64,000 nt of DNA from Pseudomonas gingeri (GCF_013386165.1 NZ_JACAOS010000018.1:533382-597381); one strand, 5' to 3'. Shown: positions 53,036 to 61,321, counted from the stretch's first letter. Notes: a model not told the origin generated them from the letters alone. Made by a program: numbers and translations.

Positions 53036-55486
53036 GTGAAGAACAACAAACCCACTGCGCTTTACCAGGCGATCCGCAACGCACTGCCCAGCTCCCAGGC
53101 CTTTGCCCTGGCCCTGGCGTTCAGTGCCGTTGCTCCCCTGAGCCAGGCGGCTCAGGCGGATGCGGCCATCCATATCCAGGCCCAACCCCTGGCATCGGCC
53201 TTGAGCCAGTTGGGTCAGCAAACGTCCCTGCAAGTGTTTTTCAGCCCGCAGTTGGTGGCCGGCAAGCAGGCTCCTGCGGTCGACGGCAACCTGTCGCCGG
53301 AAGAAGCCCTGAACGCGCTGCTGCGTGGCAGCGGCCTGGACTATGACCTCAAGGACGGTTCGGTGACCTTGCGCGCGGCTGCCCCGGCCACGGCTGGCGC
53401 GCTGGAACTGGCACCCTTGGACGTCAAGGTGGTGGGTGACTGGCTCGGCGATGCCGACCAGGCCATTGTGCAGAACCACCCGGGCGCGCGGACCGTGATC
53501 CGCCGCCAGGCGATGGTCGAGCAGGGCGCGATGAACGTGAAAGACGCCCTGCGTACCGTGCCCGGCGTGCAGGTGCAGGAAAACAACGGCACCGGCGGCA
53601 GCGATATTTCCCTCAACGTCGGTGTGCGGGGCCTGACGTCCCGTCTGTCGCCACGTTCCACCGTGCTGATCGACGGCGTGCCGGCGGCGTTCGCCCCTTA
53701 CGGCCAGCCGCAGTTGTCGATGGCCCCGGTGTCGGTCGGTAACCTGGACAGCATCGACGTGGTGCGCGGTGCTGGCTCCGTACGTTATGGACCGCAAAAC
53801 GTCGGTGGTGTGATCAACTTCGTGACCCGGGCGATCCCGGAGAAGTTTTCCGGTGAGATCGGCAGCACCCTGGAAACCTCGCGCTACGGCGGCGTCAAGC
53901 ACCTCGACACGGCATTCCTCGGTGGCACCGCGGATAACGGTTTTGGCGCGGCGTTGTTGTACTCCGGCGTGAAGGGCGAGGGCTATCGTGAAAGCAACAA
54001 TGGCAACGACATCAACGATGTCCTGCTCAAGACCCACTGGGCGCCGACCGACCAGGACGACTTCTCCCTCAACCTGCATTACTACGATGCCAATGCGGAC
54101 ATGCCGGGTGGTCTGACCCAGAAGCAGTACGACGCCAATCCTTACCAGTCGGTGCGTAACTACGACAACTTTACCGGCCGCCGCAAAGATATTTCCTTCA
54201 AGTACAAACGGCAGGTGGACGACCAGACCCAGGTCGAAGTGCTGACCTACTACACCGACAGTTTCCGTGGCAGCAATATTGCCGCCCGTGACCTGCAGAC
54301 CCTCAGCGCCTATCCACGCAGCTACTACACCTTTGGTATCGAGCCGCGGGCTTCCCATGTCTTCGACCTGGGCCCGACCACCCAGGAAGTCAGCGTCGGC
54401 TACCGCTACCTCAAGGAAGGTATGCATGAGGCCACCAGCCGCGAGGCTCTGGTCAACAACGTGCCGGTCCTGACCCCGACCTCCGATGGGCATATCTACC
54501 AGGACCGCACCGGCGGTACCGAAGCCAATGCCTTCTATATCGATAACAAGATCGATATCGGCAAATGGACCATCACCCCGGGGATCCGCTTCGAGCGCAT
54601 CAGCAGCAACTGGCATGACCGTCCGGTGCCGGGCACCAATTACGTGCCGGTCCAGGAGAAGTTCCGCAACGTCGACAGCAACGAGCCGCTGCCGGCCCTG
54701 AGCGTGATGTACCACATCTCCGATGCGTGGAAAGTCTTCGCCAACTACGAAACGTCCTTCGGCAGCCTGCAATATTTCCAGATTGCCCAGGGCGGCAATG
54801 GCAACAGCACGGCCAACGGCCTGCAACCCGAGAAGGCCAAGACCTACGAGCTGGGTACGCGGTATGACAACGGCACCTGGGGCGGCGAGATGACGCTGTT
54901 CTACATCGACTTCTCCGATGAGCTGCAATACGTCAGCAACGATGTGGGCTGGACCAACCTGGGCGCCACCGCGCACCGGGGTATCGAAACCTCCGCACAT
55001 TACAACCTGGCGGACCTCAACCCGGCGCTCGACGGCCTGACCGCGAATGTCGGCCTGACCTACACCAAGGCGACCTCCCAGGGCGATATCCCGGGCTTCA
55101 AGGGCCGTGACCTGCCGCTGTACTCGCGGGAAGTGCTGAATGTCGGCCTGCGTTATGCGGTCAATCGCTGGACCTACAACCTCGACGGTTTCGCCCAGTC
55201 TTCCCAGCGTGCGCCGGGAACCGGGACCAACGCCGATGGCAGCTTCAACGGCAACTACATCACCACGCCGACCGCTGATGGCCAGTACGGCAACATTCCG
55301 GGCTACATGACCTGGGACGTGCGCGGCGCCTATGACTTCGGCGCGCAGCTGTCGAACCTGAAACTGGGGGCGGGGGTGCGTAACGTCTTCGACCAGCAGT
55401 ACTTCACCCGGTCGAGCGACAACAATGCGGGGATCTACGTGGGTGAGCCACGGACCTTCTTTGTGCAGGCCAGTGTAGGTTTCTGA
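53036..55486 (+). CDS. fecA: FecA, ferric dicitrate TonB-dependent receptor
   Basis: An 816-residue outer membrane transducer. After the signal peptide (cleavage near residue 42) comes an STN domain (IHIQAQPLASALSQLGQQTSLQVFFSPQLV), then the plug and barrel. Blocks nearly identical to E. coli FecA are present: STVLIDGVPAAFAPYGQPQLSMAPVSVGN, DVVRGAGSVRYGPQNVGG and GGTADNGFG. The C-terminus ends in F. The start used is GTG at 53036. It follows fecR by 97 bases, where a FecI-dependent promoter is expected. The protein imports ferric citrate and signals its presence. Confidence 0.95.
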   Translation: MKNNKPTALYQAIRNALPSSQAFALALAFSAVAPLSQAAQADAAIHIQAQPLASALSQLGQQTSLQVFFSPQLVAGKQAPAVDGNLSPEEALNALLRGSGLDYDLKDGSVTLRAAAPATAGALELAPLDVKVVGDWLGDADQAIVQNHPGARTVIRRQAMVEQGAMNVKDALRTVPGVQVQENNGTGGSDISLNVGVRGLTSRLSPRSTVLIDGVPAAFAPYGQPQLSMAPVSVGNLDSIDVVRGAGSVRYGPQNVGGVINFVTRAIPEKFSGEIGSTLETSRYGGVKHLDTAFLGGTADNGFGAALLYSGVKGEGYRESNNGNDINDVLLKTHWAPTDQDDFSLNLHYYDANADMPGGLTQKQYDANPYQSVRNYDNFTGRRKDISFKYKRQVDDQTQVEVLTYYTDSFRGSNIAARDLQTLSAYPRSYYTFGIEPRASHVFDLGPTTQEVSVGYRYLKEGMHEATSREALVNNVPVLTPTSDGHIYQDRTGGTEANAFYIDNKIDIGKWTITPGIRFERISSNWHDRPVPGTNYVPVQEKFRNVDSNEPLPALSVMYHISDAWKVFANYETSFGSLQYFQIAQGGNGNSTANGLQPEKAKTYELGTRYDNGTWGGEMTLFYIDFSDELQYVSNDVGWTNLGATAHRGIETSAHYNLADLNPALDGLTANVGLTYTKATSQGDIPGFKGRDLPLYSREVLNVGLRYAVNRWTYNLDGFAQSSQRAPGTGTNADGSFNGNYITTPTADGQYGNIPGYMTWDVRGAYDFGAQLSNLKLGAGVRNVFDQQYFTRSSDNNAGIYVGEPRTFFVQASVGF

Positions 55487-55523
55487 TAGACCCATCCTTG
55501 ACCCTGGACCAACACGGTCCCTC

Positions 55524-55605
55524 TGGGAGCCGGCTTGCCGGCGATGGTATCGACGCGGTGTCCTGTTGCACCGCGTCGATGCCATCGCCAGCAAGCCGGC
55601 TCCTA
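55524..55605. repeat. REPIN-like inverted repeat (TAGGAGCC class)
   Basis: GGGAGCCGGCTTGCCGGCGA and its inverse TCGCCAGCAAGCCGGCTCCTA, with a further inner inverse pair ATCGACGCGGT/ACCGCGTCGAT around ten bases. It sits between convergent fecA and the MFS gene. Confidence 0.88.
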
Positions 55606-55620
55606 CAGATTCATGCGATC

Positions 55621-56772
55621 TCAGGTCCGCAGAGTTCTTCCGCCGACCGCCACCCCCAGCAACATCAGCGCAATCACCATAAAAGCCAGGCTCAACGAAC
55701 TGGCGTGGGCGATCATGCCGATCGCTGCCGGCCCCGCCAGAATCCCCGCATACCCCAGGGTCGTGACCGCCGGTACGGCGATGCTTTCCGGCATGACCTT
55801 CTGTTTGCCCACGGCGGTGTACAGCACCGGCACGATATTCGAGCACCCGGCACCCACCAGCGCATAACCCACCAGGGCCGCTTCCCAGGCCGGCGCCAAC
55901 GTGGCCAGGGCCAAGCCTGCCGCAGCAGTAATCCCCCCGAACACGATCACTCTTTGCGCCCCCAGGCGCCGCACAATGGCATCGCCGGTCAGCCGTCCGA
56001 GCGTCATGGTCAGGGCGAAGGCCGCGTAGCCCAGCCCCGCGTAGGCGTCCTCGACCTGGCGCTCGGCGCTGAGAAACACCGCGCTCCAGTCAAGCATCGC
56101 CCCTTCGGCAAGGAACACCACGAAACACAGCAGGCCGATAAACAACACCACGCCATGGGGGACGGCAAACGCCGGCCCCGAGCTTTCACTGCCATAGGGC
56201 AGCAGATGCGGGGCGGCCTTGAACAGCGCCGCCAGCAGGAACAGCAGCACCACGCCCATCGCCCCCAGGGGCGACAGCCCCAGGCCCAGCAGCGCGCTGA
56301 CCCCGGCGGCGCCGGCGATCCCACCGAGGCTGAACAGCCCGTGAAAGCCCGACATCATGGTCTTGCCGCTGGCGCGTTCGACAATCACCGCTTGCAGGTT
56401 GACGGTGGAGTCCACCGAGCCGAGCCCGGCGCCGAACAGAAACAGGCTGGCCACCAGCCCCGGGATCGAACTGACCGTGGCCAATAGTGGCAGGGCGATA
56501 CAGATCAGCACGGTGCCAATGGTCAACACCCGTCGGCAGCCGAAGCGCGAGGCCAGGGTACCGGCCACCGGCATGGCGATGATCGAACCGACCCCGAGGC
56601 ACAACAGCAACAAACCCAGGGTGCCTTCATCGAGCCCGGCGCGGGCCTTGGCGTAGGGCACCAGTGGCGCCCAGGCGGCGACGCCGAAACCGGCGATAAA
56701 GAAGGCGATACGGGTCGACATCTGTTCCAGGCGTCCCGGTTTGACCGGGGCGGGGGCGGTGAGGGCAGTCAT
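55621..56772 (-). CDS. MFS transporter
   Basis: A 383-residue major facilitator with 12 predicted helices, of the FucP/YbjJ-like group by its compact loops (GLGSVDSTVNLQAVIVERASGKTMMSGFHGLFSLGG). ATG 56772 is preceded by AAGGA. It lies 102 bases behind the DoxX gene on the same strand and may share its promoter. No substrate can be assigned. Confidence 0.87.
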   Translation of the reverse strand: MTALTAPAPVKPGRLEQMSTRIAFFIAGFGVAAWAPLVPYAKARAGLDEGTLGLLLLCLGVGSIIAMPVAGTLASRFGCRRVLTIGTVLICIALPLLATVSSIPGLVASLFLFGAGLGSVDSTVNLQAVIVERASGKTMMSGFHGLFSLGGIAGAAGVSALLGLGLSPLGAMGVVLLFLLAALFKAAPHLLPYGSESSGPAFAVPHGVVLFIGLLCFVVFLAEGAMLDWSAVFLSAERQVEDAYAGLGYAAFALTMTLGRLTGDAIVRRLGAQRVIVFGGITAAAGLALATLAPAWEAALVGYALVGAGCSNIVPVLYTAVGKQKVMPESIAVPAVTTLGYAGILAGPAAIGMIAHASSLSLAFMVIALMLLGVAVGGRTLRT

Positions 56773-56874
56773 GAAGCATCCTTGGCAGGCCGGCAGGCAA
56801 CAACGTGCAAGGAGCCATCCTTGCACATCGTGTCCGGCGCGGCGAGGCCAAGGACGGGTTTTGTAACCCATCGG

Positions 56875-57315
56875 TCAGGCTTTGCGGCGGGCATCCAGGC
56901 TCAGGCGACCACCACCGAAGGCGACGACTTGCAGCAGGCCGCCGGCCATGGCGATGTTCTTGAAGAAATGGATGAACTGGTTCTGGTCGCCCAGATGATT
57001 GTGGAAGGCCAGGGCGGTGGCCACGCTGAACAGCGCCATGACCAGGGCGACGGCACGGGTACGGTAGCCGAGGATCAGCAGCAGGCTGCCGCCGACTTCG
57101 ACGACGATCGCCGCGAGCAGGGCCAGTTGTGGCAGCGGCAGGCCCGCCGATTCGATGTAGCCGATCATGCCGGACGGGTTGGCGATCTTCGAGAAACCGG
57201 AGAGCAGGAAGATCGCGGCGAGCAGGATGCGCCCGGCCAGGGCGATGGCGCCCGAAGCGCTGGCGCTGTCGGTCTGACTGTGGAGAGCGGAGTTGGCGTT
57301 GGCGGTGTTGGACAT
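56875..57315 (-). CDS. DoxX-family membrane protein
   Basis: A 146-residue protein with four helices: LAGRILLAAIFLLSGFSKIANPSGM begins the DoxX pattern, then LALLAAIVVEVGGSLLLILGYRTRAVALVMALFSV and the FIHFFKNIAMAGGLLQV end. DoxX proteins take part in membrane redox and thiol homeostasis in some bacteria; the role here is open. ATG 57315 is used. The LysR gene is divergent across 141 bases. Confidence 0.88.
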   Translation of the reverse strand: MSNTANANSALHSQTDSASASGAIALAGRILLAAIFLLSGFSKIANPSGMIGYIESAGLPLPQLALLAAIVVEVGGSLLLILGYRTRAVALVMALFSVATALAFHNHLGDQNQFIHFFKNIAMAGGLLQVVAFGGGRLSLDARRKA

Positions 57316-57421
57316 GGCGATAGACCTGTAAGAGCGACGCGACCGACATGGTGCGCCGTAGTGGTGAGCAGTCTGCCATCGGGGTAACGTACGCAATAGC
57401 CGAATAATTTCGAGGATCAGG

Positions 57422-57436
57422 TTCGAAAATTTCGAA
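57422..57436. promoter_or_regulatory. Palindromic operator between doxX and LysR gene
   Basis: TTCGAAAATTTCGAA, a perfect 15-base palindrome around a central base, 21 bases upstream of the LysR start. A similar CGAATAATTTCGAGG lies 20 bases before it. LysR boxes follow the T-N11-A form, which this fits. Confidence 0.6.
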
Positions 57437-57456
57437 CATCTTCAGGAGCCAGCCCT

Positions 57457-58374
57457 ATGTCTGCCAATCCCGGCACACCGACCCTCGATCAACTGCGGGT
57501 ACTGCTGACGGTAGTGGAAGTCGGCAGTTTTGCCGGCGCCGCACGCAAGCTCAGTCGCGCCACCTCGGTAATCAGCTACACCATCGCCAACCTGGAAATG
57601 CAGCTCGGTGTGCAGTTGTTCGACCGCACGCTGACCCGCAAGCCACAGCTCACCGACGCCGGGCGCACCGTGCTGGCCGAGGCACGCAGTATCTACAGCG
57701 GCGTCGACGGCCTGCGTGCCAAGGTTCGCGGGCTGCTGCAGGGGCTGGAAGCGGAAATCCATCTGGTGGTGGACGTGATGCTTCCGGCCGCGCGCCTGGT
57801 GGACGTGCTCAAGGGCTTTCGCGCGCAGTTCCCCACGGTGTTGCTGCACTTGCATGTGGAGGCACTGGGGGCGGTGGCGCAATTGGTCCTGGAGGGACGC
57901 GCCAGCCTCGGTGTCAGCGGCTTTTTCAACCGCGGCCTGCCGGGGCTGGATCGGGTCGGGGTGGGCAGCGTCGAATTGATTGCGGTGGCGGCCCCCGAGC
58001 ACCCGTTGGCACAGGGAGTGAACCTGCCCGGTGCCGGCCGCGACCATGTGCAACTGGTGTTGTCGGATCGCTCGAGCCTGACCCGTAACCAGGAGTTCGG
58101 CGTGCTCGGCACCCGCACCTGGCGCCTGGCGGACCTGGGTTCCAAGTTGATGCTGCTGCGTGAGGGGGTGGGCTGGGGCAATATGCCGGCGCCGATGGTG
58201 GCCGAGGACCTGGCGAGCGGGCGGCTGGTGCTGCTCGACCTGCCGGACCTGCGGGGCGGTTTCTATGGTTTCGACGCGATCTACCGGGCCGATACGCCGC
58301 CGGGGCCGGCGGCGGCGTGGCTGATTGCACGCCTGGTGGCGCAAAGCGAGACGCTGCCCGCCGGGGGCGTCTGA
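57457..58374 (+). CDS. LysR-family regulator (divergent from doxX-MFS)
   Basis: A 305-residue LysR protein: TLDQLRVLLTVVEVGSFAGAARKLSRATSVISYTIANLEMQLGVQLFDRT, then an effector domain. A TTCGAAAATTTTCGAA-like near-palindrome just upstream (TTCGAAAATTTCGAA, 57422-57436) is a likely LysR operator in the gap with doxX. Confidence 0.88.
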   Translation: MSANPGTPTLDQLRVLLTVVEVGSFAGAARKLSRATSVISYTIANLEMQLGVQLFDRTLTRKPQLTDAGRTVLAEARSIYSGVDGLRAKVRGLLQGLEAEIHLVVDVMLPAARLVDVLKGFRAQFPTVLLHLHVEALGAVAQLVLEGRASLGVSGFFNRGLPGLDRVGVGSVELIAVAAPEHPLAQGVNLPGAGRDHVQLVLSDRSSLTRNQEFGVLGTRTWRLADLGSKLMLLREGVGWGNMPAPMVAEDLASGRLVLLDLPDLRGGFYGFDAIYRADTPPGPAAAWLIARLVAQSETLPAGGV

Positions 58375-58420
58375 GGCCCGGGGCGTGCCGGCGCTGAGGC
58401 CGGCTCGCCAGGCTTGGGTC

Positions 58421-59566
58421 TCAGCGCAATTGTTCGACGATATCCGCGACGCTGCTGAGCACATCCTTGGCCAGTTGTTTCGAACGCTGGCCGGACCAGC
58501 CGGTACGCAGGTCCGGGGCGTCGTCGTTGTCCTTGAAGGGCATTTCCAGGGTCAGCGACAAGCAATCGAAACGTTGTCCGACACTGTTGCAGGCCAGGGT
58601 CATATTGGCTTGGCCGGGCAGGCTGCGGGCGTAGCCGTGGGTGGTCTGGAAATCCACGGTCAGCGCGCTCAGGTGACTGCGAAAACGGCTTTCCAGCTCG
58701 GCGATACGTGGCGTGTAGCCAGGATTGCCTTCGCAGCCGGCGGTGAAGATGTAGGGGATTTCCTCGTCGCCGTGGATATCCAGGAACAGGTCGACGCCAT
58801 GCTTGGCCATCTGCTGCTGGACGAACAGGACTTCGGGGCTGATTTCCTGGCTGGCGTTCTGCCAGGCGCGGTTGAGGTCCTGGCCCATGGCGTTGGTGCG
58901 CAGATGTCCGTGGAAGGCCCCGTCCGGGTTCATGTTGGGCACCAGATACAGGTCGGCGCGGGCCAGCAGCGCTTGCAGTTCGGCATCGTCCTGTTGTTGC
59001 AGGCGCTCGATCAGCCCTTCCATGAACCATTCGGCCATGTGCTCGCCCGGATGTTGCTGGGCGATGATCCAGACCTTGCGTTGACCTTCGGCACCCGTGC
59101 CTTTGCGCAGCAGCTGGATGTCCCGGCCTTCGGCACTTTTGCCGACGGCCAGCAGTTCGGTGCCGGCGTGGGTCACGGCCTGTTCGATCAGCCAGTCATG
59201 GCGCTCGCGACTGTAGGGTTCGAAGTAGGCGAACCAGACTTGTGCCTGCTCGGCAACGAGGCTGATATGCAGGCTCTCACCGTCGAAACGGGTGTCGGCG
59301 CGGAACCAGTTCTGATGATCGTAGGAGGCGACGGCGCGGTAGCCGGTCCAGGCCTTGTTGTAGGAAGACTGGCTGGCATTGCTCAGTTCAAAGGCATAGG
59401 TCTCGCCTGGGCGCAGGCCGTCGACCTTGAAATGGAACCACTGGAAATGCTGGCTGCGGGTGTCCGGCTCGATGGCCAGGAGCAGGTGATGCGGGTTGCT
59501 GGCGTCCAGTGCCTGGATGTTGCCGCTGTCGAAATCACTGCTGATTTTGAGGGGAGATAGAACCAC
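58421..59566 (-). CDS. M14-family zinc carboxypeptidase (cytosolic carboxypeptidase type)
   Basis: A 381-residue metallopeptidase with an N-terminal beta-sandwich (residues 1 to about 125, HFQWFHFKVDGLRPGETYAFEL) and an M14 catalytic domain, the bacterial cytosolic carboxypeptidase plan. The zinc motif H172-P-G-E175 (AQQHPGEHMAEW), the later His in DIHGDEE and the catalytic Glu in LTLEMPF are present. No signal peptide. The start is GTG at 59566 with a weak ribosome site. A Fur-controlled-looking promoter about 120 bases upstream faces this gene. Substrates are unknown. Confidence 0.88.
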   Translation of the reverse strand: MVLSPLKISSDFDSGNIQALDASNPHHLLLAIEPDTRSQHFQWFHFKVDGLRPGETYAFELSNASQSSYNKAWTGYRAVASYDHQNWFRADTRFDGESLHISLVAEQAQVWFAYFEPYSRERHDWLIEQAVTHAGTELLAVGKSAEGRDIQLLRKGTGAEGQRKVWIIAQQHPGEHMAEWFMEGLIERLQQQDDAELQALLARADLYLVPNMNPDGAFHGHLRTNAMGQDLNRAWQNASQEISPEVLFVQQQMAKHGVDLFLDIHGDEEIPYIFTAGCEGNPGYTPRIAELESRFRSHLSALTVDFQTTHGYARSLPGQANMTLACNSVGQRFDCLSLTLEMPFKDNDDAPDLRTGWSGQRSKQLAKDVLSSVADIVEQLR

Positions 59567-59605
59567 GGGTGAGTACCTGAAGAGGCTTCTTGTGGTTGCT
59601 ACTCT

Positions 59606-59634
59606 ACACCTCGATGAGGCATTCGCCGAGGTGT
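59606..59634 (-). other. Stem-loop in leader of the carboxypeptidase gene
   Basis: ACACCTCG, 13-base loop, CGAGGTGT: an 8-bp stem within the transcribed leader predicted from the promoter at 59687-59715. Confidence 0.55.
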
Positions 59635-59686
59635 GGGGTCGTGGATGGGTCTGGAGAGGAGGGGGCGTCGTCCCTGACGCCTCTCT

Positions 59687-59715
59687 AGTCTAGTGCTTAT
59701 GATATTCATTCTCAA
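59687..59715 (-). promoter_or_regulatory. Sigma70-like promoter overlapped by a Fur box
   Basis: On the minus strand TTGAGA (59715-59710), 17-base spacer, TAGACT (59692-59687). The bases TGAGAATGAATATCAT (59714-59699) over the -35 and spacer match the Fur core TGAGAATCATTATCAT at 14 of 16 positions. It points to the carboxypeptidase gene, with a leader of about 110 nt. Confidence 0.65.
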
Positions 59716-59875
59716 ATAAATATCCATGCAACTTCCCTATCGGGGCGAGGGGTATCCGAGGCTTTGATCGGGGCATGTTCCTTTGCTATCATCGTCAGCA
59801 TTGCGACTGCTCACCAAGACAGCAGCGCACCTGTCTTCATTAGCCTGAAGCCAAGCCCGTGAATAAATCGGGTGC

Positions 59876-59903
59876 AAAAAAAGACCCGGCAAAAAGCCGG
59901 GTC
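59876..59903 (-). terminator. Terminator of PrrF
   Basis: 8-bp GC stem (59883-59890 with 59896-59903) and a seven-T tail on the minus strand. Confidence 0.9.
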
Positions 59904-59988
59904 AAAAACCGTGATTAGCCTGATGAGGAGATAATCCAGGAGTCCGACCTAAGGTCTCCGGGGTTATCGACCGATCTCGCGATCAGCT
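59876..59988 (-). ncRNA. prrF: PrrF, iron-responsive regulatory small RNA
   Basis: Read on the minus strand the sequence holds the PrrF core CTGGATTATCTCCTCATCAG and the 5' TCGCGAGATC element, ending in a perfect terminator (GACCCGGC, TTTTT loop, GCCGGGTC, then seven T). A Fur box and a TATTAT -10 lie immediately upstream. PrrF represses mRNAs of iron-using proteins when iron is low. In P. aeruginosa two copies are in tandem; here only one is seen. The 5' end is placed from the -10 and could shift by a few bases. Confidence 0.9.
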
Positions 59989-59997
59989 GACTGCAAT

Positions 59998-60016
59998 AAT
60001 AATCATTATCATTTGC
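59998..60016 (-). promoter_or_regulatory. Fur box of PrrF
   Basis: On the minus strand GCAAATGATAATGATTATT matches the 19-base Fur consensus at 15 positions, the best site in the window, and overlaps the promoter of PrrF. Confidence 0.88.
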
Positions 60017-60087
60017 AGGTCAAGTCTTTTCCCGTTCTTCGCGGATATTATTTTTCCCATTCCCTCCCCAGAGCCGGTTTTCCCTGA

Positions 60088-60450
60088 CTACGGCGTGCTG
60101 TTCTGTATCTGCACGACGCGGTCCACCAGGGCCTTGGCCATGTCGATCATGTACACCACCGAACCGCCGAGGTCGCGGTTGCCGCCGTTCGCGGCTTCGT
60201 AGGCGGCCGCCGCCGCGCAACGCAGCAGGTCCGAGGCCTGGATCATGGCGTCTTCGATATTCAGGTCGTCACGCACGGCAAAGAGTTTATGGGGGTGGGC
60301 GTCATCGCTGGTGTTCGCCGCGCAAGTGCTTGTTGAAATGCCTGGTTTCAAATAATAGTCGAGTGCACGTTGGGCGGCGGCGCGATCCTTGAGGGACGTG
60401 AGAGGGCTTTTCGAGTCGGTACGGGGGCTTTCTGTCGTGATGGAAGTCAT
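60088..60450 (-). CDS. DUF3077 family protein (copy 2)
   Basis: A 120-residue paralogue of the protein at 38232. Shared motifs: QRALDYYLKP near residue 27, IEDAMIQASDLLRCAAAAAYEA and VVYMIDMAKALVDRV. No known function. Its stop lies only 72 bases before the PrrF Fur box on the same strand and no terminator intervenes, so read-through into PrrF is possible. It is divergent from the XRE/S24 regulator, whose operators lie in the gap. Confidence 0.8.
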   Translation of the reverse strand: MTSITTESPRTDSKSPLTSLKDRAAAQRALDYYLKPGISTSTCAANTSDDAHPHKLFAVRDDLNIEDAMIQASDLLRCAAAAAYEAANGGNRDLGGSVVYMIDMAKALVDRVVQIQNSTP

Positions 60451-60506
60451 GAGGGGCCTGCCTTTCAGAGGAAGTTCAAGTCAGCTCTTTTAGGATAGTA
60501 CTATTG

Positions 60507-60571
60507 GTATTGTGATGTTTGTCATAAACAATACATTTTGTGTATTGAGTGGCGAAGTACTGTCCGTATTG
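60507..60571. promoter_or_regulatory. Cluster of GTATTG half-sites between DUF3077 and the XRE regulator
   Basis: GTATTG occurs on the plus strand at 60507, 60542 and 60566 and inverted (CAATAC) at 60529. AATAC-N7-GTATT (60530-60546) and GTATTG-N16-CAATAC (60507-60534) form palindromes like phage repressor operators. Confidence 0.65.
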
Positions 60572-60579
60572 TTCCGTCC

Positions 60580-61230
60580 ATGGATAAATGGATAGCGTTG
60601 GTGAAGGCCAAGCTCGAAGAGCTTCGTCTTTCACAGGAAAAACTTGGCGAACGCCTGGACATCACCCAGGGTGGTGTCGGTCATTGGCTGAACAAAAGGC
60701 GCAAGCCTGATCTCGTGATGATGAACAAGGTCCTCCAGGCGCTCGGGCTCGGGCACCTGGAGGTGGTCCTGCTGGTGCGCGACCGCGCGGTGGCGACCCA
60801 GGCCCCTGAAGAGCAGGACGAGCAGGTCTATGACATCACCTCGGCGTTTCGCTACCCGGTCAGCGACTGGCAGGAGGTGGCCACGTTGCAGGATTCCGCC
60901 AGGGGCGAGTACGCCGGGCGTTACGAGGTGACCGACCATTACGCCCCGGCGGCGTTCTGGTTGCAGGTGGTGGGCGATGCGATGACGGCGCCGTTCGGCA
61001 CCAGCGTGCCCGAGGGCATGATGGTGCTGGTGGACCCGGATCGTGAGGTCGAGGCCGGTAGCCTGGTGATTGCCCGTTTGCACGAGGGTGAGGAAGCGAT
61101 TTTCCGCCAGTGGATGGAGGAGGCTGGGCAACCCTACCTCAAGCCGCTGAACCCGACCTGGCCGAAGATTCCGGTCGACGAGGATTGCTGTGTGATCGGC
61201 GTGGTGGTGCAGGCGACCGCGAAATTCTGA
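60580..61230 (+). CDS. XRE/LexA-like (S24) regulator with degenerate protease site
   Basis: A 216-residue CI-type protein: N-terminal helix-turn-helix (residues 10-55, LRLSQEKLGERLDITQGGVGHWLNKRRKPD) and a C-terminal S24 domain (about 125-213). The catalytic serine of the GDSM motif is alanine (VVGDAMTAPFG, A134), and the lysine equivalent (IFRQW) is R176, so self-cleavage as in LexA or lambda CI is not expected. ATG 60580 is used. It is divergent from DUF3077 with repeated half-sites between, so autoregulation is likely. No prophage genes are near. Confidence 0.85.
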   Translation: MDKWIALVKAKLEELRLSQEKLGERLDITQGGVGHWLNKRRKPDLVMMNKVLQALGLGHLEVVLLVRDRAVATQAPEEQDEQVYDITSAFRYPVSDWQEVATLQDSARGEYAGRYEVTDHYAPAAFWLQVVGDAMTAPFGTSVPEGMMVLVDPDREVEAGSLVIARLHEGEEAIFRQWMEEAGQPYLKPLNPTWPKIPVDEDCCVIGVVVQATAKF

Positions 61231-61239
61231 GGGGCGATG

Positions 61240-61321
61240 TAGGAGCCGGCTTGCTGGCGATGGTATCGACGCGGTCTTCTGTCAGACCGCGTCGCCAGGA
61301 TCGCCAGCAAGCCGGCTCCTA
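61240..61321. repeat. REPIN-like inverted repeat (TAGGAGCC class)
   Basis: TAGGAGCCGGCTTGCTGGCG and its exact inverse, with inner GACGCGGTC/GACCGCGTC arms. Nearly identical to the element at 55524. It lies between the convergent XRE gene and liuD. Confidence 0.9.

Noticed and set aside
51414..55486. Hydroxamate or haem identity for the ECF/FecR/receptor set
   Set aside because: The receptor's plug and barrel blocks match ferric citrate FecA almost word for word.
53030..55846. A 938-codon open frame on the minus strand, opposite fecA
   Set aside because: It is the shadow of a GC-rich, strongly biased fecA; it has no domain, only low-complexity Gly/Arg/His-rich translation.
60580..61230. Pyocin/prophage repressor (PrtR) identity
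   Set aside because: No phage or pyocin genes are near, and the autoproteolysis residues are absent.
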